DNA of 34,463 nucleotides, taken from IMG/VR virus record IMGVR_UViG_3300020419_000047, positions 1-34,463 of that record. The stretch is one strand, 5' to 3'. The DNA is from a virus. Below are positions 20,656-30,058 of the stretch, piece by piece. How positions within the stretch are numbered: the first letter of the stretch is position 1; the number at the start of each line of letters is the position of its first letter. The notes under the pieces were generated by a model, which did not search any database, had not been told where the DNA came from, and was given only the letters and a program-made list of their open reading frames with translations. Made by a program: the position numbers and the translations under genes.

Positions 20656-23360
20656 TGGCAGAAATAAGAGTTGAGCTAAGAGATTTTACTGACAGCATAT
20701 TAGGAAACCTTGATATAACATCGAGTGATGACTTTCCTTTGTCACTTAATTATCAAAACTTTGACATTAGGGATTTTAATTCTCGTAACGGTAGTTTTAG
20801 TAAGACTTTCAAAGTTCCTGCTACAAGAAGCAACAATAAAATTTTAAATCATATATACAAGGATGGTAATATAGATAGCAAAAATGTATTAAAAGATTTG
20901 CCATCTACAATATATGCAGACCACTTACCTATAATGAATGGCAAACTAAGGGTAACTCAAATATACAAAAACAAAGAAGTTTTGGAGTATGAGTGCCTTT
21001 TCTTAGCTGACAATATGGATTGGGCAGACAAGATAAAGTCTAAAGAGTTAAAAGACTTAGTTTTTAGTTCAACATCATATTCAAGCTATCCTATAACAGA
21101 AGCTGTTTCAACAGGATATATATTTGAAAATCCACACGGATTTGACGGAAACAGTCCTAATCAAAACCCACATAGCTATGCTCAGTACGTAAAAAATAAC
21201 GACAAAATAGTTTATCCATTGCTTTCTATGGGAGAAGGTGATAGCATAAAGAATCAGGTTGTAGAGTCGGACTTTGTCCCCTGTCTTTATGTTAAGAACA
21301 TTTGGGATAAGATATTCCAAGCTCAAGGATATAATGTTGAATCAACATTTTGCGATAGCGACTTTTTTAAGTCATTAATTATGCCATTGATATTTGAAAA
21401 GAAAGGAGATGTAGTTAATGAGAAGTATGGCAAGATATACAGAAACTCTGATGAAAATCTAACATCTGAAGTTTCAGGCGGAAGTTTTAGTGCTACAGAT
21501 GGAACTGTTACTCTTAATAGAGCTGTTGGAAATCCTAGTGTAGATATAGGTACTGATGCTGTTTCATATGACCACGATGGAGATGGTTCTAAGAATCAAG
21601 GAAGTGACGAGGGGGGAGTGTTTTATGTTTTTGGAGGAGATGCCTTTATAGACGAATCAGATGACAATCCTAATGTTTCTGATGGCGATTCAGGATTAAA
21701 AAGTTTGCTTGTAAAAAACGCTGAGGGAGAACAAAATTTAGACTTTGATATATCAACAAGCGTTTTTAATAATAGTTCTTTTGGAGCAACTTCAGACCCT
21801 AATATGGACATATATGTAAGTGCTTATGTTGCTAAAATATCAGATACAGACGATGACGATTTGTCCGAACTTATAGATACTGACAATATAGTATATAGTA
21901 GTATAGACGTTGAAGGTGCTTCTAGGTATATAACTATACACAAAAATGATAGTCCTGCAACTGTTGATATGGGTAGCTTTAGCTCTTCCTTATCTGTCAA
22001 CGACCCTGTTGGAACAAAATATGTTTTCTTTATAAGGTTTTACTTGCAAGACTACGCAGGAAAACCAACCCCTCAAATTCTTGGCGGTGGTGATGATAAA
22101 GGTGATGTTGGGATAAGATATAACAAGGGAAGCTATATAGAAATATCTGACGGTGATGAAATAGAGATAAACACTCAAATGCCAAGCATATCTTCAATGC
22201 TTCCAAATGCCAAGCAGTCTGACTTTGTAAGTGGATTAGCTCAAATGTTTAATCTTCAGTTTGAAACTGACAATATAGCTAAAACAGTAAAGGTAGAGCC
22301 TTATGACCATTTTTATGGTTCTTTCTCAAATGCTGTTGATTGGACTGACAAAATTGATTACTCCAAAGAAATAAAAGATGAGTTTTTGTATGAGCTTAAA
22401 TCAAAGATAGAGCTAAAATATAAAGATGCTAGTGATGATGCTTTCTTAGACAGATATAATAAGAAAAATCCTGTTGATTGGGGAACTTATCAAGAAACGG
22501 ATGATTCGGGTAAGTTTTTAGAAGGTGAGTATGTTATAGAAAACAAATACTTTTCTCCAACATTTAACTATCACGAAATAAAATACGTTGATGAAACAAC
22601 ATTTACTTTGGCTACGGGTGTTGCTGAAACGGAAGAAAACTACAATCAAGCATCACAAATATTTGCTCCATTAATACCAATTTATCATCAAGAGTTTTCA
22701 GACCTTTCTACAAAAGAGGATAGGGGTGAAAAAAACTTTGACATAGGAGCTAGAATATTGTTACTGCCACCTGCTAATGGAGCTGCTATATCTTATAGTA
22801 GTGATAAAACAATTATGTTTAGTAGTCAATATGGATTAGCAACAGCTTATAGCTATGCTCCTCTACCGAACAATGATATGGATGCTGAAAGTAATACAAA
22901 CCCTAGATTCACTAGAGCCAACTTTATAAACATAGATAATATAAGATGGGATGGTAGTAACCTTGTTTTTGCAAAATTAAATAATGGTTATGAAGATGTT
23001 GATTTAAACCTTTCTTTCTCTGATGTAAAGTATGATGTTCCAACTGTTGTTGATGCAACAGGCTTAAACAAGATGAGAGGTCTTTACTATAACTATTATA
23101 GCAAGATGATAAAGCAATTAAAACAAAATCCAAGAATTAAAAAACTATATATAAATTTAAGTTCTCAGGATGTTAATTCTTTGGATTTCAAAAAACTTGT
23201 ATTTATTGATGGTAATTATTACAGGATAAACAAAGTTGTTGATTACAAACCACACTTAAAATCATCTACTAAGGTGGAGCTTACAGAGTACTTTAAGTTG
23301 GGTAGTGACAATGAAACTTTGGGCGATGAAATGGATTTGATAAATGATATAAATCTATAA
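20655..23360 (+). CDS. Large tail tip/hub protein
   Basis: The 901-residue protein begins with a phrase typical of a tail protein conserved in Bacteroidetes phages: FDIRDFNSRNGSFSKTFKVP then ATRSNNKILNHIY (residues 37-69). Later parts include MFNLQFETDNIAKTVKVEPY near residue 537 and KLVFIDGNYYRINKVVDYKP near residue 855, which resemble hub/baseplate domains. Asp/Ser/Gly-rich insertions lie between residues 275 and 345. It likely forms the distal tail or its hub. No lytic motif seen. The largest tail gene except the tape measure. Confidence 0.6.
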   Translation: MAEIRVELRDFTDSILGNLDITSSDDFPLSLNYQNFDIRDFNSRNGSFSKTFKVPATRSNNKILNHIYKDGNIDSKNVLKDLPSTIYADHLPIMNGKLRVTQIYKNKEVLEYECLFLADNMDWADKIKSKELKDLVFSSTSYSSYPITEAVSTGYIFENPHGFDGNSPNQNPHSYAQYVKNNDKIVYPLLSMGEGDSIKNQVVESDFVPCLYVKNIWDKIFQAQGYNVESTFCDSDFFKSLIMPLIFEKKGDVVNEKYGKIYRNSDENLTSEVSGGSFSATDGTVTLNRAVGNPSVDIGTDAVSYDHDGDGSKNQGSDEGGVFYVFGGDAFIDESDDNPNVSDGDSGLKSLLVKNAEGEQNLDFDISTSVFNNSSFGATSDPNMDIYVSAYVAKISDTDDDDLSELIDTDNIVYSSIDVEGASRYITIHKNDSPATVDMGSFSSSLSVNDPVGTKYVFFIRFYLQDYAGKPTPQILGGGDDKGDVGIRYNKGSYIEISDGDEIEINTQMPSISSMLPNAKQSDFVSGLAQMFNLQFETDNIAKTVKVEPYDHFYGSFSNAVDWTDKIDYSKEIKDEFLYELKSKIELKYKDASDDAFLDRYNKKNPVDWGTYQETDDSGKFLEGEYVIENKYFSPTFNYHEIKYVDETTFTLATGVAETEENYNQASQIFAPLIPIYHQEFSDLSTKEDRGEKNFDIGARILLLPPANGAAISYSSDKTIMFSSQYGLATAYSYAPLPNNDMDAESNTNPRFTRANFINIDNIRWDGSNLVFAKLNNGYEDVDLNLSFSDVKYDVPTVVDATGLNKMRGLYYNYYSKMIKQLKQNPRIKKLYINLSSQDVNSLDFKKLVFIDGNYYRINKVVDYKPHLKSSTKVELTEYFKLGSDNETLGDEMDLINDINL

Positions 23361-24283
23361 TGAGAAAAATAAACATAAAACATAGGGATATAAAGCCAAA
23401 GCCAAAAAGCATTGGTGATACTCTTTTTTGCACTATTGACGGGGTTTTAAGACCTGTTGTTTACACAAGGAAAGATATTAATGGTCAGCAGTTTTTAGAG
23501 GATGTTAGTTTAACTAAAAGGAGAAAGTTATCAAGACAAAGGTCTTTGAAAAACACTAGAAGTTTTAATATTCCCGTAACAGAAAACTCTACAAAAATAA
23601 GTCCTTTATTTGTATTTAACTACGATAGTGGAATAAAAGAAGTTACTAGCGGAAACAATCTTAAAACTTGGAACTCATCCATAGGTACTAATCAGCTTAC
23701 TATGCCTGTAACAGCTACGCAGCCCGACATTGGTCTTAAAGGAAATGGTATAGAAGGAATTTCTCCTATTTATTTTAACTACGACAACTCAGACTATATG
23801 ATTTTTAGTAGTGGTGTAACGCTTACGGGAGATTTTACAATATTTATGTATGTAGAGCCAATACCATTAGTTGCTAATGTTCATAAGTATCATAGATTCT
23901 TAGGTAAGAATGATGATAACGATATGTATTTTTCGATAGGAGAATCAGGAAATACATCTTACACTTTAAGCTTTTCATCATCAAGTAGTGTTGCTGTTGG
24001 CATATCAACAGAATATTGGCAACCTAGTAGTAAAAAAATATTGATAACACTACAAAGAAACGGAACTACTCTTTACATAAGAGAGAATGGTGTGCAGGTG
24101 GCTAGTGAAACTGTGCCTACAACTGACTTCGCTTTTAATCAGTTTGGAATAATAGGAGGTTTAACATCAGACACTTACAACGGCTCTTTATATCATATAT
24201 CGGCTTACGATGCATACATATCAAATGATTTAAAATCCATTGAGAACTCAATTATTAAAAAAGCATCATTAGCAAAAGTATAG
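23360..24283 (+). CDS. Fibre/adhesin with LamG-like C-terminus
   Basis: The 307-residue protein has a basic N-terminal anchor (residues 1-70, MRKINIKHRDIKPKPKS) and a C-terminal beta-sandwich: YMIFSSGVTLTGDFTIFMYV, KILITLQRNGTTLYIRENGV and QFGIIGGLTSDTYNGSLYHI. The pattern matches concanavalin/LamG-like domains also seen at the ends of the proteins at 2-2407 and 17276-18451, so three genes carry related glycan-binding-type folds. Probably displayed at the tail tip. Confidence 0.65.
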   Translation: MRKINIKHRDIKPKPKSIGDTLFCTIDGVLRPVVYTRKDINGQQFLEDVSLTKRRKLSRQRSLKNTRSFNIPVTENSTKISPLFVFNYDSGIKEVTSGNNLKTWNSSIGTNQLTMPVTATQPDIGLKGNGIEGISPIYFNYDNSDYMIFSSGVTLTGDFTIFMYVEPIPLVANVHKYHRFLGKNDDNDMYFSIGESGNTSYTLSFSSSSSVAVGISTEYWQPSSKKILITLQRNGTTLYIRENGVQVASETVPTTDFAFNQFGIIGGLTSDTYNGSLYHISAYDAYISNDLKSIENSIIKKASLAKV

Positions 24284-24284
24284 T

Positions 24285-24812
24285 ATGGCAGAGATTAGTT
24301 TAAAGCAGATGAGAAATATTCTTCGAGAAATTGGAGATGATTTAGTAGACGGCATAAGAGGTGAGTTAAGCAGACAAGGACACAACAACACGGGAACTCT
24401 TTCTGATAGCATTAGGTATGAGATAGAAGAGTTTGGAGGCAACATGTCTTTGCTTGTTATAGCAGACGATGTTGATTACGCTCAATATGTAAATGAAGGG
24501 TTTTTCCCTAACTCACTACCAAATATAGATGCTATAATGGAGTGGATAGACGAAAGAAACATAGCTCCTACAAGCGATAGGATAAAAAACTCTAAAGACC
24601 CAAGAAGAGCATTAGCATTTGCAATAGCTAAAGCTATGATGAGCGAAGGCTCTCCTACAAGTGGTGCTTTTAAATGGTCAAGCAACACTAAGAGAAGGGG
24701 TTTTGTTAATAGACCTTTCGGTTCAAGAAAAAGAGGTATAGAAAGAAAAATAGTAAACGGTATGTCTGTTGAAATAGATATATCTATGGATTCAATAATT
24801 AAAAAAGCATAA
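24285..24812 (+). CDS. HK97 gp10-like tail component
   Basis: The 175-residue protein has the HK97 gp10 family layout: an N-terminal amphipathic helix (LREIGDDLVDGIRGELSRQG), then HNNTGTLSDSIRYEI, then DDVDYAQYVNEGFFPN with the AxYVExG-type core. A C-terminal helix/strand follows. The family joins head and tail or completes the tail. It lies directly before the tape measure gene, overlapping by one base. RRGFVNRPFGSRKRGIER gives a basic C-terminal patch. Confidence 0.7.
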   Translation: MAEISLKQMRNILREIGDDLVDGIRGELSRQGHNNTGTLSDSIRYEIEEFGGNMSLLVIADDVDYAQYVNEGFFPNSLPNIDAIMEWIDERNIAPTSDRIKNSKDPRRALAFAIAKAMMSEGSPTSGAFKWSSNTKRRGFVNRPFGSRKRGIERKIVNGMSVEIDISMDSIIKKA

Positions 24813-27580
24813 TGGCGAAAAAGGTAAATACTTTAATTGAGGTTACTATAAAGGGTAACGACAAGCTAATAGCATTAAGAAAAGAAGTAGAGCTTTACTC
24901 TAAAAATCTTAAAGACTTAAAGAAAGAAAATAAAGATGTAAAAAACATTAGCGATGAAACCGCTCGTGCTTTTGCGGAACAAGAAACAAGTCTTAAAAAA
25001 GCTAGGAGAGAATATGGTAACGCTCAGAAAGAACTAAAAGGATTTAGCGAAACGACAAAGAGATCAACAGGATTTGTTACTAAAATGGCTAAAAGCTTTG
25101 GTCTTGCTCAGATTGGAGCTACGTTGTTTATGAGAGCTATGAACGCTGTTAGACAAGCTGTGTTAGATGCTGTAAATACTATTGCTGACTTTGACTTTCA
25201 AATGGCTAAAGTAAAAGCGATAACAGGAGCAAACGCTAAGGAGTTCGCTAAGCTAGAGTCATCAGCAATGAGATTGGGTAGAACAACCTTCTTTACGGCT
25301 ACACAGGTAGCTGAAATGCAAGAGTCTTTATCAAGGTTAGGTTTTACTACAACAGAGGTTGTTGCTGCTCAAGAAGCTATATTAGAGCTATCTACCGCAA
25401 TGAGTTCTGACTTAGGAAGAACAGCTACCATTGTTGCTGCTGCCATAAGAGGTTTTGGTGCTGATGCAAATCAAACACAAAGGTTTGTTGATGTTATGGG
25501 TAGGTCTTTCACAAGTTCTGCTTTAGACCTTGAGAAGTTTCAAACGTCAATGACTAAAGTTTCAGCTATTGCTGCTGATTCAGGATTTACTTTTGAAGAA
25601 ACAACAGCTATGTTAGGTTTGTTAACAGACAGAGGTATTGAGGCTTCTATTGCGGGTACATCTTTACGTAACATACTTCTTAAAATGCAAGACCCTACAT
25701 CTGACCTTTCAAAAAGGTTGGGTCAAACCGTTCACTCAGGAGAAGATTTCATAAAATCTCTAAGAACATTAAAATTAGAGGGTACTGAAATGGCTGATGT
25801 AATGGGGATTGTTAATATTAGACAGGCTAACGCATTTACATCTTTCATAAATAGTGCCGATGCTCTAGAGCTTTTTAACATAAGACTAAAAGAGGCTAAT
25901 GGCTCAACAGGTGAAATGGCTGAAATTATGGAAGATACCCTAAAGGGTTCTATAAACAAGGCTAAGTCAGCTTGGGAAGGATTTATTTTGTCGTTAGATA
26001 GCGGTAGAGGAACTGTTGCTACAACACTAAGAGGTGTTTATGATGCTGCTACATATTGGCTAAACAGATGGGCAGACCAAATGGCTACAACAAGTCAAAC
26101 AGCAGAAGGTATTGTTGACAATCAGCTAAAAATAGCTCAGTATCAAATAGGAGAAACGTCAAGGCTTTACGGCGAGGAGGCTGCAGGAACTCTATCAACT
26201 CAGTTAAAAATTCAGTCTGAAGATTTAAAAAAGTCTTTAGAAGGTATGCAGAAAGAATATGAAAGGCAGTTGGAAATATCTCAAAACGCTAATTTTGGAA
26301 TAGCTAGAGAGAATGCTAGAGAAGAAGCTGAAAGACTCAAAAAAAGGATTGAATCTCATCAAACAGCTGTTCAAGAGATTATAAGAATGTCTGAGGAAGA
26401 AGCTAAAAAAGAAGAGGTTAATCAAAAGAAAAAAGAGCAGGATAGATTGAATGAGTTAGCAAGACAAAAAGACTTGATAGCAATACAGGAAGATTTGTTA
26501 GACCAAGCTAAACTTATGCCTCAAACAACAGAAGCTGAGATTACTGCAAAGAATAAAAAGATTGCTGTAATTGAAACTGAAATATCAAGATTAAAAGCTT
26601 TAGGAAAAGAACAAAAGAAAACAACAGGTAAGACTGAATCACCTATTGCTGATGATTTTAGTGGTCAGGCAGAAAAGATAGCTAAACAAAGATTCTCTAT
26701 TATAGAGCAAGAGATGTTTGACAAGGAGCAAGTTCTTAGACAGCAATATATTGATGGAACTATTTCTACTGAAGAGATGTTAAATCAAAAGATTTTTGAA
26801 ATGAAAACTAAACACCTTCAAGATTCTTTAGTTGAAGAGCAAGGGTTCTTAGATAGTATGTTTAGTGCTAATGAAATTGTATCAAACGCTCTCATAGACC
26901 TAAAGCATAAGGAAAAGTCAGCCACAGAAAAATCTCAGATTGCTAAGGATAAAGCAACTCAAGATGAAATACAAAATATAATACTTCACTCAGCAACAGC
27001 TCAAGAAGCTTTTTCTCAAATAATATCAATGAAAATTAATGAGATATTATTAGATGCTATGGGTTCTCTTTGGGGAGATAAGACAATACCTTTTTTAGCC
27101 AAAGTAGGATTGGCTATTGGGATGAAATCATTAGTAACACCTTTAATAAACAGCCTTCTTGGAGGCGGTGGGGGTCAAGCCACAGGAGAAACTGTTGGTG
27201 GTGGTGAGCAATATGAAAGAGGAGGACTAACAAGAGGCGGTATGTTTGTTGGCAACTCACACGCTAATGGCGGTGTTAAATTTAGAGTTGGTGGAAGGAT
27301 AATGGAAGCCGAAGGTGGTGAAGCAATTATCAACAAAAAATCAACAAGTATGTTTAGACCTGTGCTATCAGCTATCAATAACTACAATGGTAATGGTGTA
27401 AAGTTTGCTGATGGCGGTTTGCTCAATAGTGGAGAGAAGTTTGCGATGGGCGGTGAACTAAGGTCTGCACAACAATTAGTAAGCGGAGGAATGGGAAGTT
27501 CTAAGGTTGTAATCGTTGAAAGTGATATGACAGAGGTGCAGAATAGAATATCTGCTATTGAAAGTCAGGCTACTTTTTAG
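24812..27580 (+). CDS. Tail tape measure protein
   Basis: The 922-residue protein has coiled coil at residues 20-85, a hydrophobic segment near 93-120 (AQIGATLFMRAMNAVRQAVL) and the conserved tape measure core (about 125-380: FDFQMAKVKAITGANAKEFA, GRTTFFTATQVAEMQESLSR, FEETTAMLGLLTDRGIEASI). A long coiled coil follows (450-750). The Gly-rich C-terminus (RGGMFVGNSHANGGVKFRVG) is typical of Bacteroidetes phages. It sets tail length; by the usual 1.5 angstrom per residue rule the tail would be near 140 nm, indicating a siphovirus. Confidence 0.92.
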   Translation: MAKKVNTLIEVTIKGNDKLIALRKEVELYSKNLKDLKKENKDVKNISDETARAFAEQETSLKKARREYGNAQKELKGFSETTKRSTGFVTKMAKSFGLAQIGATLFMRAMNAVRQAVLDAVNTIADFDFQMAKVKAITGANAKEFAKLESSAMRLGRTTFFTATQVAEMQESLSRLGFTTTEVVAAQEAILELSTAMSSDLGRTATIVAAAIRGFGADANQTQRFVDVMGRSFTSSALDLEKFQTSMTKVSAIAADSGFTFEETTAMLGLLTDRGIEASIAGTSLRNILLKMQDPTSDLSKRLGQTVHSGEDFIKSLRTLKLEGTEMADVMGIVNIRQANAFTSFINSADALELFNIRLKEANGSTGEMAEIMEDTLKGSINKAKSAWEGFILSLDSGRGTVATTLRGVYDAATYWLNRWADQMATTSQTAEGIVDNQLKIAQYQIGETSRLYGEEAAGTLSTQLKIQSEDLKKSLEGMQKEYERQLEISQNANFGIARENAREEAERLKKRIESHQTAVQEIIRMSEEEAKKEEVNQKKKEQDRLNELARQKDLIAIQEDLLDQAKLMPQTTEAEITAKNKKIAVIETEISRLKALGKEQKKTTGKTESPIADDFSGQAEKIAKQRFSIIEQEMFDKEQVLRQQYIDGTISTEEMLNQKIFEMKTKHLQDSLVEEQGFLDSMFSANEIVSNALIDLKHKEKSATEKSQIAKDKATQDEIQNIILHSATAQEAFSQIISMKINEILLDAMGSLWGDKTIPFLAKVGLAIGMKSLVTPLINSLLGGGGGQATGETVGGGEQYERGGLTRGGMFVGNSHANGGVKFRVGGRIMEAEGGEAIINKKSTSMFRPVLSAINNYNGNGVKFADGGLLNSGEKFAMGGELRSAQQLVSGGMGSSKVVIVESDMTEVQNRISAIESQATF

Positions 27581-27588
27581 TATATTTG
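27557..27588 (+). promoter_or_regulatory. Promoter before the HTH gene
   Basis: ATTG (27557-27560), 20 bases, TATATTTG (27581-27588). It lies across the tape measure stop, and the ATG is 3 bases beyond. Confidence 0.7.
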
Positions 27589-27591
27589 CGT

Positions 27592-27909
27592 ATGATAAGA
27601 CAGAATAGTGCCGATATTGTCAATGAGTTCATAGAGCTTATATACAATGAAGTCAAGGCACGATACTCTGAAGAAGCGGGAATAAAGAATGTCCTAAACC
27701 ATCTATCAGAGAAAGGTCTTATCGAGCCAAGAAAGCTAAGAGATTATATGATAATAAGAGATTTTGACAAGGTGTTGGAATCTAATGATGGTAACTACAC
27801 GTTTACATATATGGACATATCCATTAAGTACGATGTATCAGAAAGAACCATTCAGAATATTATGTATAAACACAAGCGTAAATTCAAAAAAGACTACAAT
27901 ATTAGGTGA
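27592..27909 (+). CDS. HTH protein between tail and head genes
   Basis: The frame can start at TTG 27586, but that codon is part of the -7 box, so ATG 27592 (MIRQNSADIVNEF) is chosen, giving 105 residues. A C-terminal helix-turn-helix is visible at YMDISIKYDVSERTIQNIMY, ending in a basic tail (KHKRKFKKDYNIR). It is flanked by two promoters (27557-27588 and 27948-27955), so it could regulate head gene transcription. An HTH gene at this place is a feature I associate with Bacteroidetes phages. Confidence 0.7.
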   Translation: MIRQNSADIVNEFIELIYNEVKARYSEEAGIKNVLNHLSEKGLIEPRKLRDYMIIRDFDKVLESNDGNYTFTYMDISIKYDVSERTIQNIMYKHKRKFKKDYNIR

Positions 27910-27947
27910 TTACCCCATTTCTGCGAAAGATATGATACATTAATTAT

Positions 27948-27955
27948 TAAATTTG
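27948..27955 (+). promoter_or_regulatory. Possible promoter -7 box, TAAATTTG, before the head genes
   Basis: Exact TAnnTTTG ending 4 bases before ATG 27960. No clear -33 element. Confidence 0.45.
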
Positions 27956-27959
27956 CAAA

Positions 27960-28958
27960 ATGAACAAATGGTATTCAATAGAAAACAAAGCAGATAATAG
28001 CGTAGAAATATCTATCTATGATGAGATAGGTGACTACGGAACATCTGCTAAGAACTTTATAGAGGAAGTAAAAGCTGTTGGAACTGCTGACATCACACTT
28101 AGAATCAACTCAGTTGGTGGTAGTGTGTTTGATGGTTTAGCTATTTACAATACTTTACGTTCTCACAATGGGTATGTAAACATAAAGATTGAAGGTTTGG
28201 CTGCTTCTATATCTACTGTCATAGCAATGGCAGGGGATAACATAGAGATGTCAGAAAACGGATTCTTTATGATTCATAACCCATTTGGACAATCGGCAGG
28301 AGAAGCAGGAGATATGCGTAAGACTGCTGATTTACTTGACAAGATAAAAGAGGAGATTATGGAAATCTATTCTAAGAAAACAAACCTTTCGTTTGAAACT
28401 CTTTCGGATATGATGGATAAAGAAACTTGGTTGTCTAGTCAGGAAGCAATGGATTATGGCTTTATAGATACTATTACAGAGCCTATGAAAGTTGCTGCAT
28501 CTTTTGACCTTTCTAAATTTACTAACGTAAACGAGAAAGAGGTTAATGAAAAATTAAGTTTAACTAATAATAAGAAAAAAATGACCGAAGAATTAAAAAC
28601 TTGGTTCAACGGTGTTAAAGAAGAAATCTTAAACGCTGTTAAAGGAGAGGAAGTTTCTACTCCTTCTGAGGAAGTTTCTATTTCTATTTCTGACAATGAG
28701 GTTATCGTTAACAAGTTCAATGAGCTTGAAGAAAACGCTAACTCTTTACGTGAAGAAAAAGAAGAATTAGCAGGTCTTGTTGGTGAAAAAGAAAGCACTA
28801 TTGCTGACTTAACTAACAAGGTTGCTGATATGGAAGCTAAACTAGCTAAATTAGAAGCTACTGAAACTAATGTAGAAGTAGAAAGCGACCCTGCAATCAA
28901 CGAAAGTGATGTTGTAGTTAACGCTTGGGATGCTTTTGCTAAATCAATTTTAAAATAA
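27960..28958 (+). CDS. ClpP-like head maturation protease with C-terminal scaffold domain
   Basis: The 332-residue protein has an N-terminal ClpP-fold (S14-like) protease with a complete catalytic triad by alignment to ClpP motifs: Ser83 in GLAASISTVIAMAG, His106 in FFMIHNPFG and Asp153 in DKETWLS. Residues 208-332 are an acidic coiled-coil domain (LREEKEELAGLVGEKESTIA, VADMEAKLAKLEA) typical of scaffolds. The protease processes and removes the scaffold during capsid maturation. It lies directly upstream of the capsid gene. Confidence 0.88.
   Translation: MNKWYSIENKADNSVEISIYDEIGDYGTSAKNFIEEVKAVGTADITLRINSVGGSVFDGLAIYNTLRSHNGYVNIKIEGLAASISTVIAMAGDNIEMSENGFFMIHNPFGQSAGEAGDMRKTADLLDKIKEEIMEIYSKKTNLSFETLSDMMDKETWLSSQEAMDYGFIDTITEPMKVAASFDLSKFTNVNEKEVNEKLSLTNNKKKMTEELKTWFNGVKEEILNAVKGEEVSTPSEEVSISISDNEVIVNKFNELEENANSLREEKEELAGLVGEKESTIADLTNKVADMEAKLAKLEATETNVEVESDPAINESDVVVNAWDAFAKSILK
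28581..28958 (+). CDS. Possible separate scaffold protein from an internal start
   Basis: Met208 of the protease gene follows AATAATAAGAAAAAA, an A-rich context like other starts here, exactly at the boundary between protease and scaffold domains. Initiation there would give 125 residues (MTEELKTWFNGVKEEIL...), the same arrangement as lambda C/Nu3. Confidence 0.4.
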   Translation: MTEELKTWFNGVKEEILNAVKGEEVSTPSEEVSISISDNEVIVNKFNELEENANSLREEKEELAGLVGEKESTIADLTNKVADMEAKLAKLEATETNVEVESDPAINESDVVVNAWDAFAKSILK

Positions 28959-28975
28959 TTAATAAATAATATAAT

Positions 28976-29995
28976 ATGGCTTTAGAATTAACAAGTTTAC
29001 CTGATGTAAATCAGTATGATGTAAACAGAGCAATCATCCAACCTATCTTTATGGGTCAGGATTATATGCAATATATGGAAGTATTACCTAACATTAAAGG
29101 TACTACTGTGATTGACAAGTTCAATCAATTAGGAAAGATTACAAAGGCTTTCACAAATGGTGCTTTCTCTGCTGAAAGTGATGTAGACAAAGGTGCTACA
29201 ATTACAATCACTCCTTCTCGTGTAGAAGCTGAGATTGAGTTTAGAGCAAACGAGCTTTTCAATAAAATGAAAGGTCAATTAATGCGTGGCGGACACGAGT
29301 TTGATAATGTAGAGGGTTCTGTTGTTAAGAACATTCTTCTTGACTTAATTGGACAAGGCGTAAAAGCTGACTTCAACCGTCAACTATGGTTGTCAGATGT
29401 TGCTGAAGCTGATGCTGACTACGGTATCTACGATGGTATTTTCCAAGTAGCTAAAGAAGCGGGTGCAACTGCATTAACAAGAGAATATAGTGGTTTAACT
29501 ACACAAAATGATGATACTGCTTTAGTAGCGGGTAATGGTCTTAAAATTATGCAAGGTCTTTATGATTCTGCTGCTCCTGAATTATTAGAAGCAGGAAATC
29601 ACGTTTTCTTCGTATCAGGTGATATCGCTGACGACTATATGGCTTCAACTTTAGAATCTTCTAGCTTTGCTGCTGCGGGTTACGGTGCTATGGTTAATGG
29701 TGTTCCTAACTTAACTTACAGAGGTATTCCTATCATTGTACGTAGAGATTGGGATGTAGCAATCGCTGCTGATGTTGCAGAAATCAATGGTTGTACTGCT
29801 GCTGCTGAAACTCACAGAGCTTTACTAACTACAAAAGATGCTTTTGTTGTAGGTACTGACTTCGATGAGAACTCTGTTGAGCAATGGTATTCTATGGACA
29901 ACAAAGCGTATCGTTTTAGAGTTGCTTATATGGTTGGCGTAGCATTGAAAGATGCTAAATTAGCTGTATATTACACTCCTAATGCTATATCGTAA
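28976..29995 (+). CDS. Major capsid protein
   Basis: The 339-residue protein follows the protease/scaffold gene. It has an N-terminal arm (residues 1-50), central ATITITPSRVEAEIEFRANE and later FFVSGDIADDYMASTL, GIPIIVRRDWDV and YRFRVAYMVGVALKDAKLAV, consistent with the HK97 capsid fold of this phage group. Codon use is more even and GCT/GTT-rich than elsewhere, as expected for a highly expressed gene. It is followed by a strong terminator at 30004-30038. The fold is inferred from context and general pattern. Confidence 0.85.
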   Translation: MALELTSLPDVNQYDVNRAIIQPIFMGQDYMQYMEVLPNIKGTTVIDKFNQLGKITKAFTNGAFSAESDVDKGATITITPSRVEAEIEFRANELFNKMKGQLMRGGHEFDNVEGSVVKNILLDLIGQGVKADFNRQLWLSDVAEADADYGIYDGIFQVAKEAGATALTREYSGLTTQNDDTALVAGNGLKIMQGLYDSAAPELLEAGNHVFFVSGDIADDYMASTLESSSFAAAGYGAMVNGVPNLTYRGIPIIVRRDWDVAIAADVAEINGCTAAAETHRALLTTKDAFVVGTDFDENSVEQWYSMDNKAYRFRVAYMVGVALKDAKLAVYYTPNAIS

Positions 29996-30003
29996 TTAAT
30001 TTA

Positions 30004-30038
30004 ATTAATGGGGGATGAAATACTCCCCCTTAATTTTT
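30004..30038 (+). terminator. Intrinsic terminator after the capsid gene
   Basis: ATTAA-T-GGGGG (30004-30014) pairs with CCCCC-TTAAT (30025-30034), one bulged T, 10-base loop, then TTTTT. Confidence 0.85.
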
Positions 30039-30058
30039 AACTTTTAAATAATAATAAA

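Noticed and set aside
28454-28900. 148-aa minus-strand ORF rich in Ser and Leu
   Set aside because: It is antisense to the scaffold coiled coil; its length reflects the GAA/GCT-rich codons of the sense gene, and no minus-strand gene is supported anywhere.
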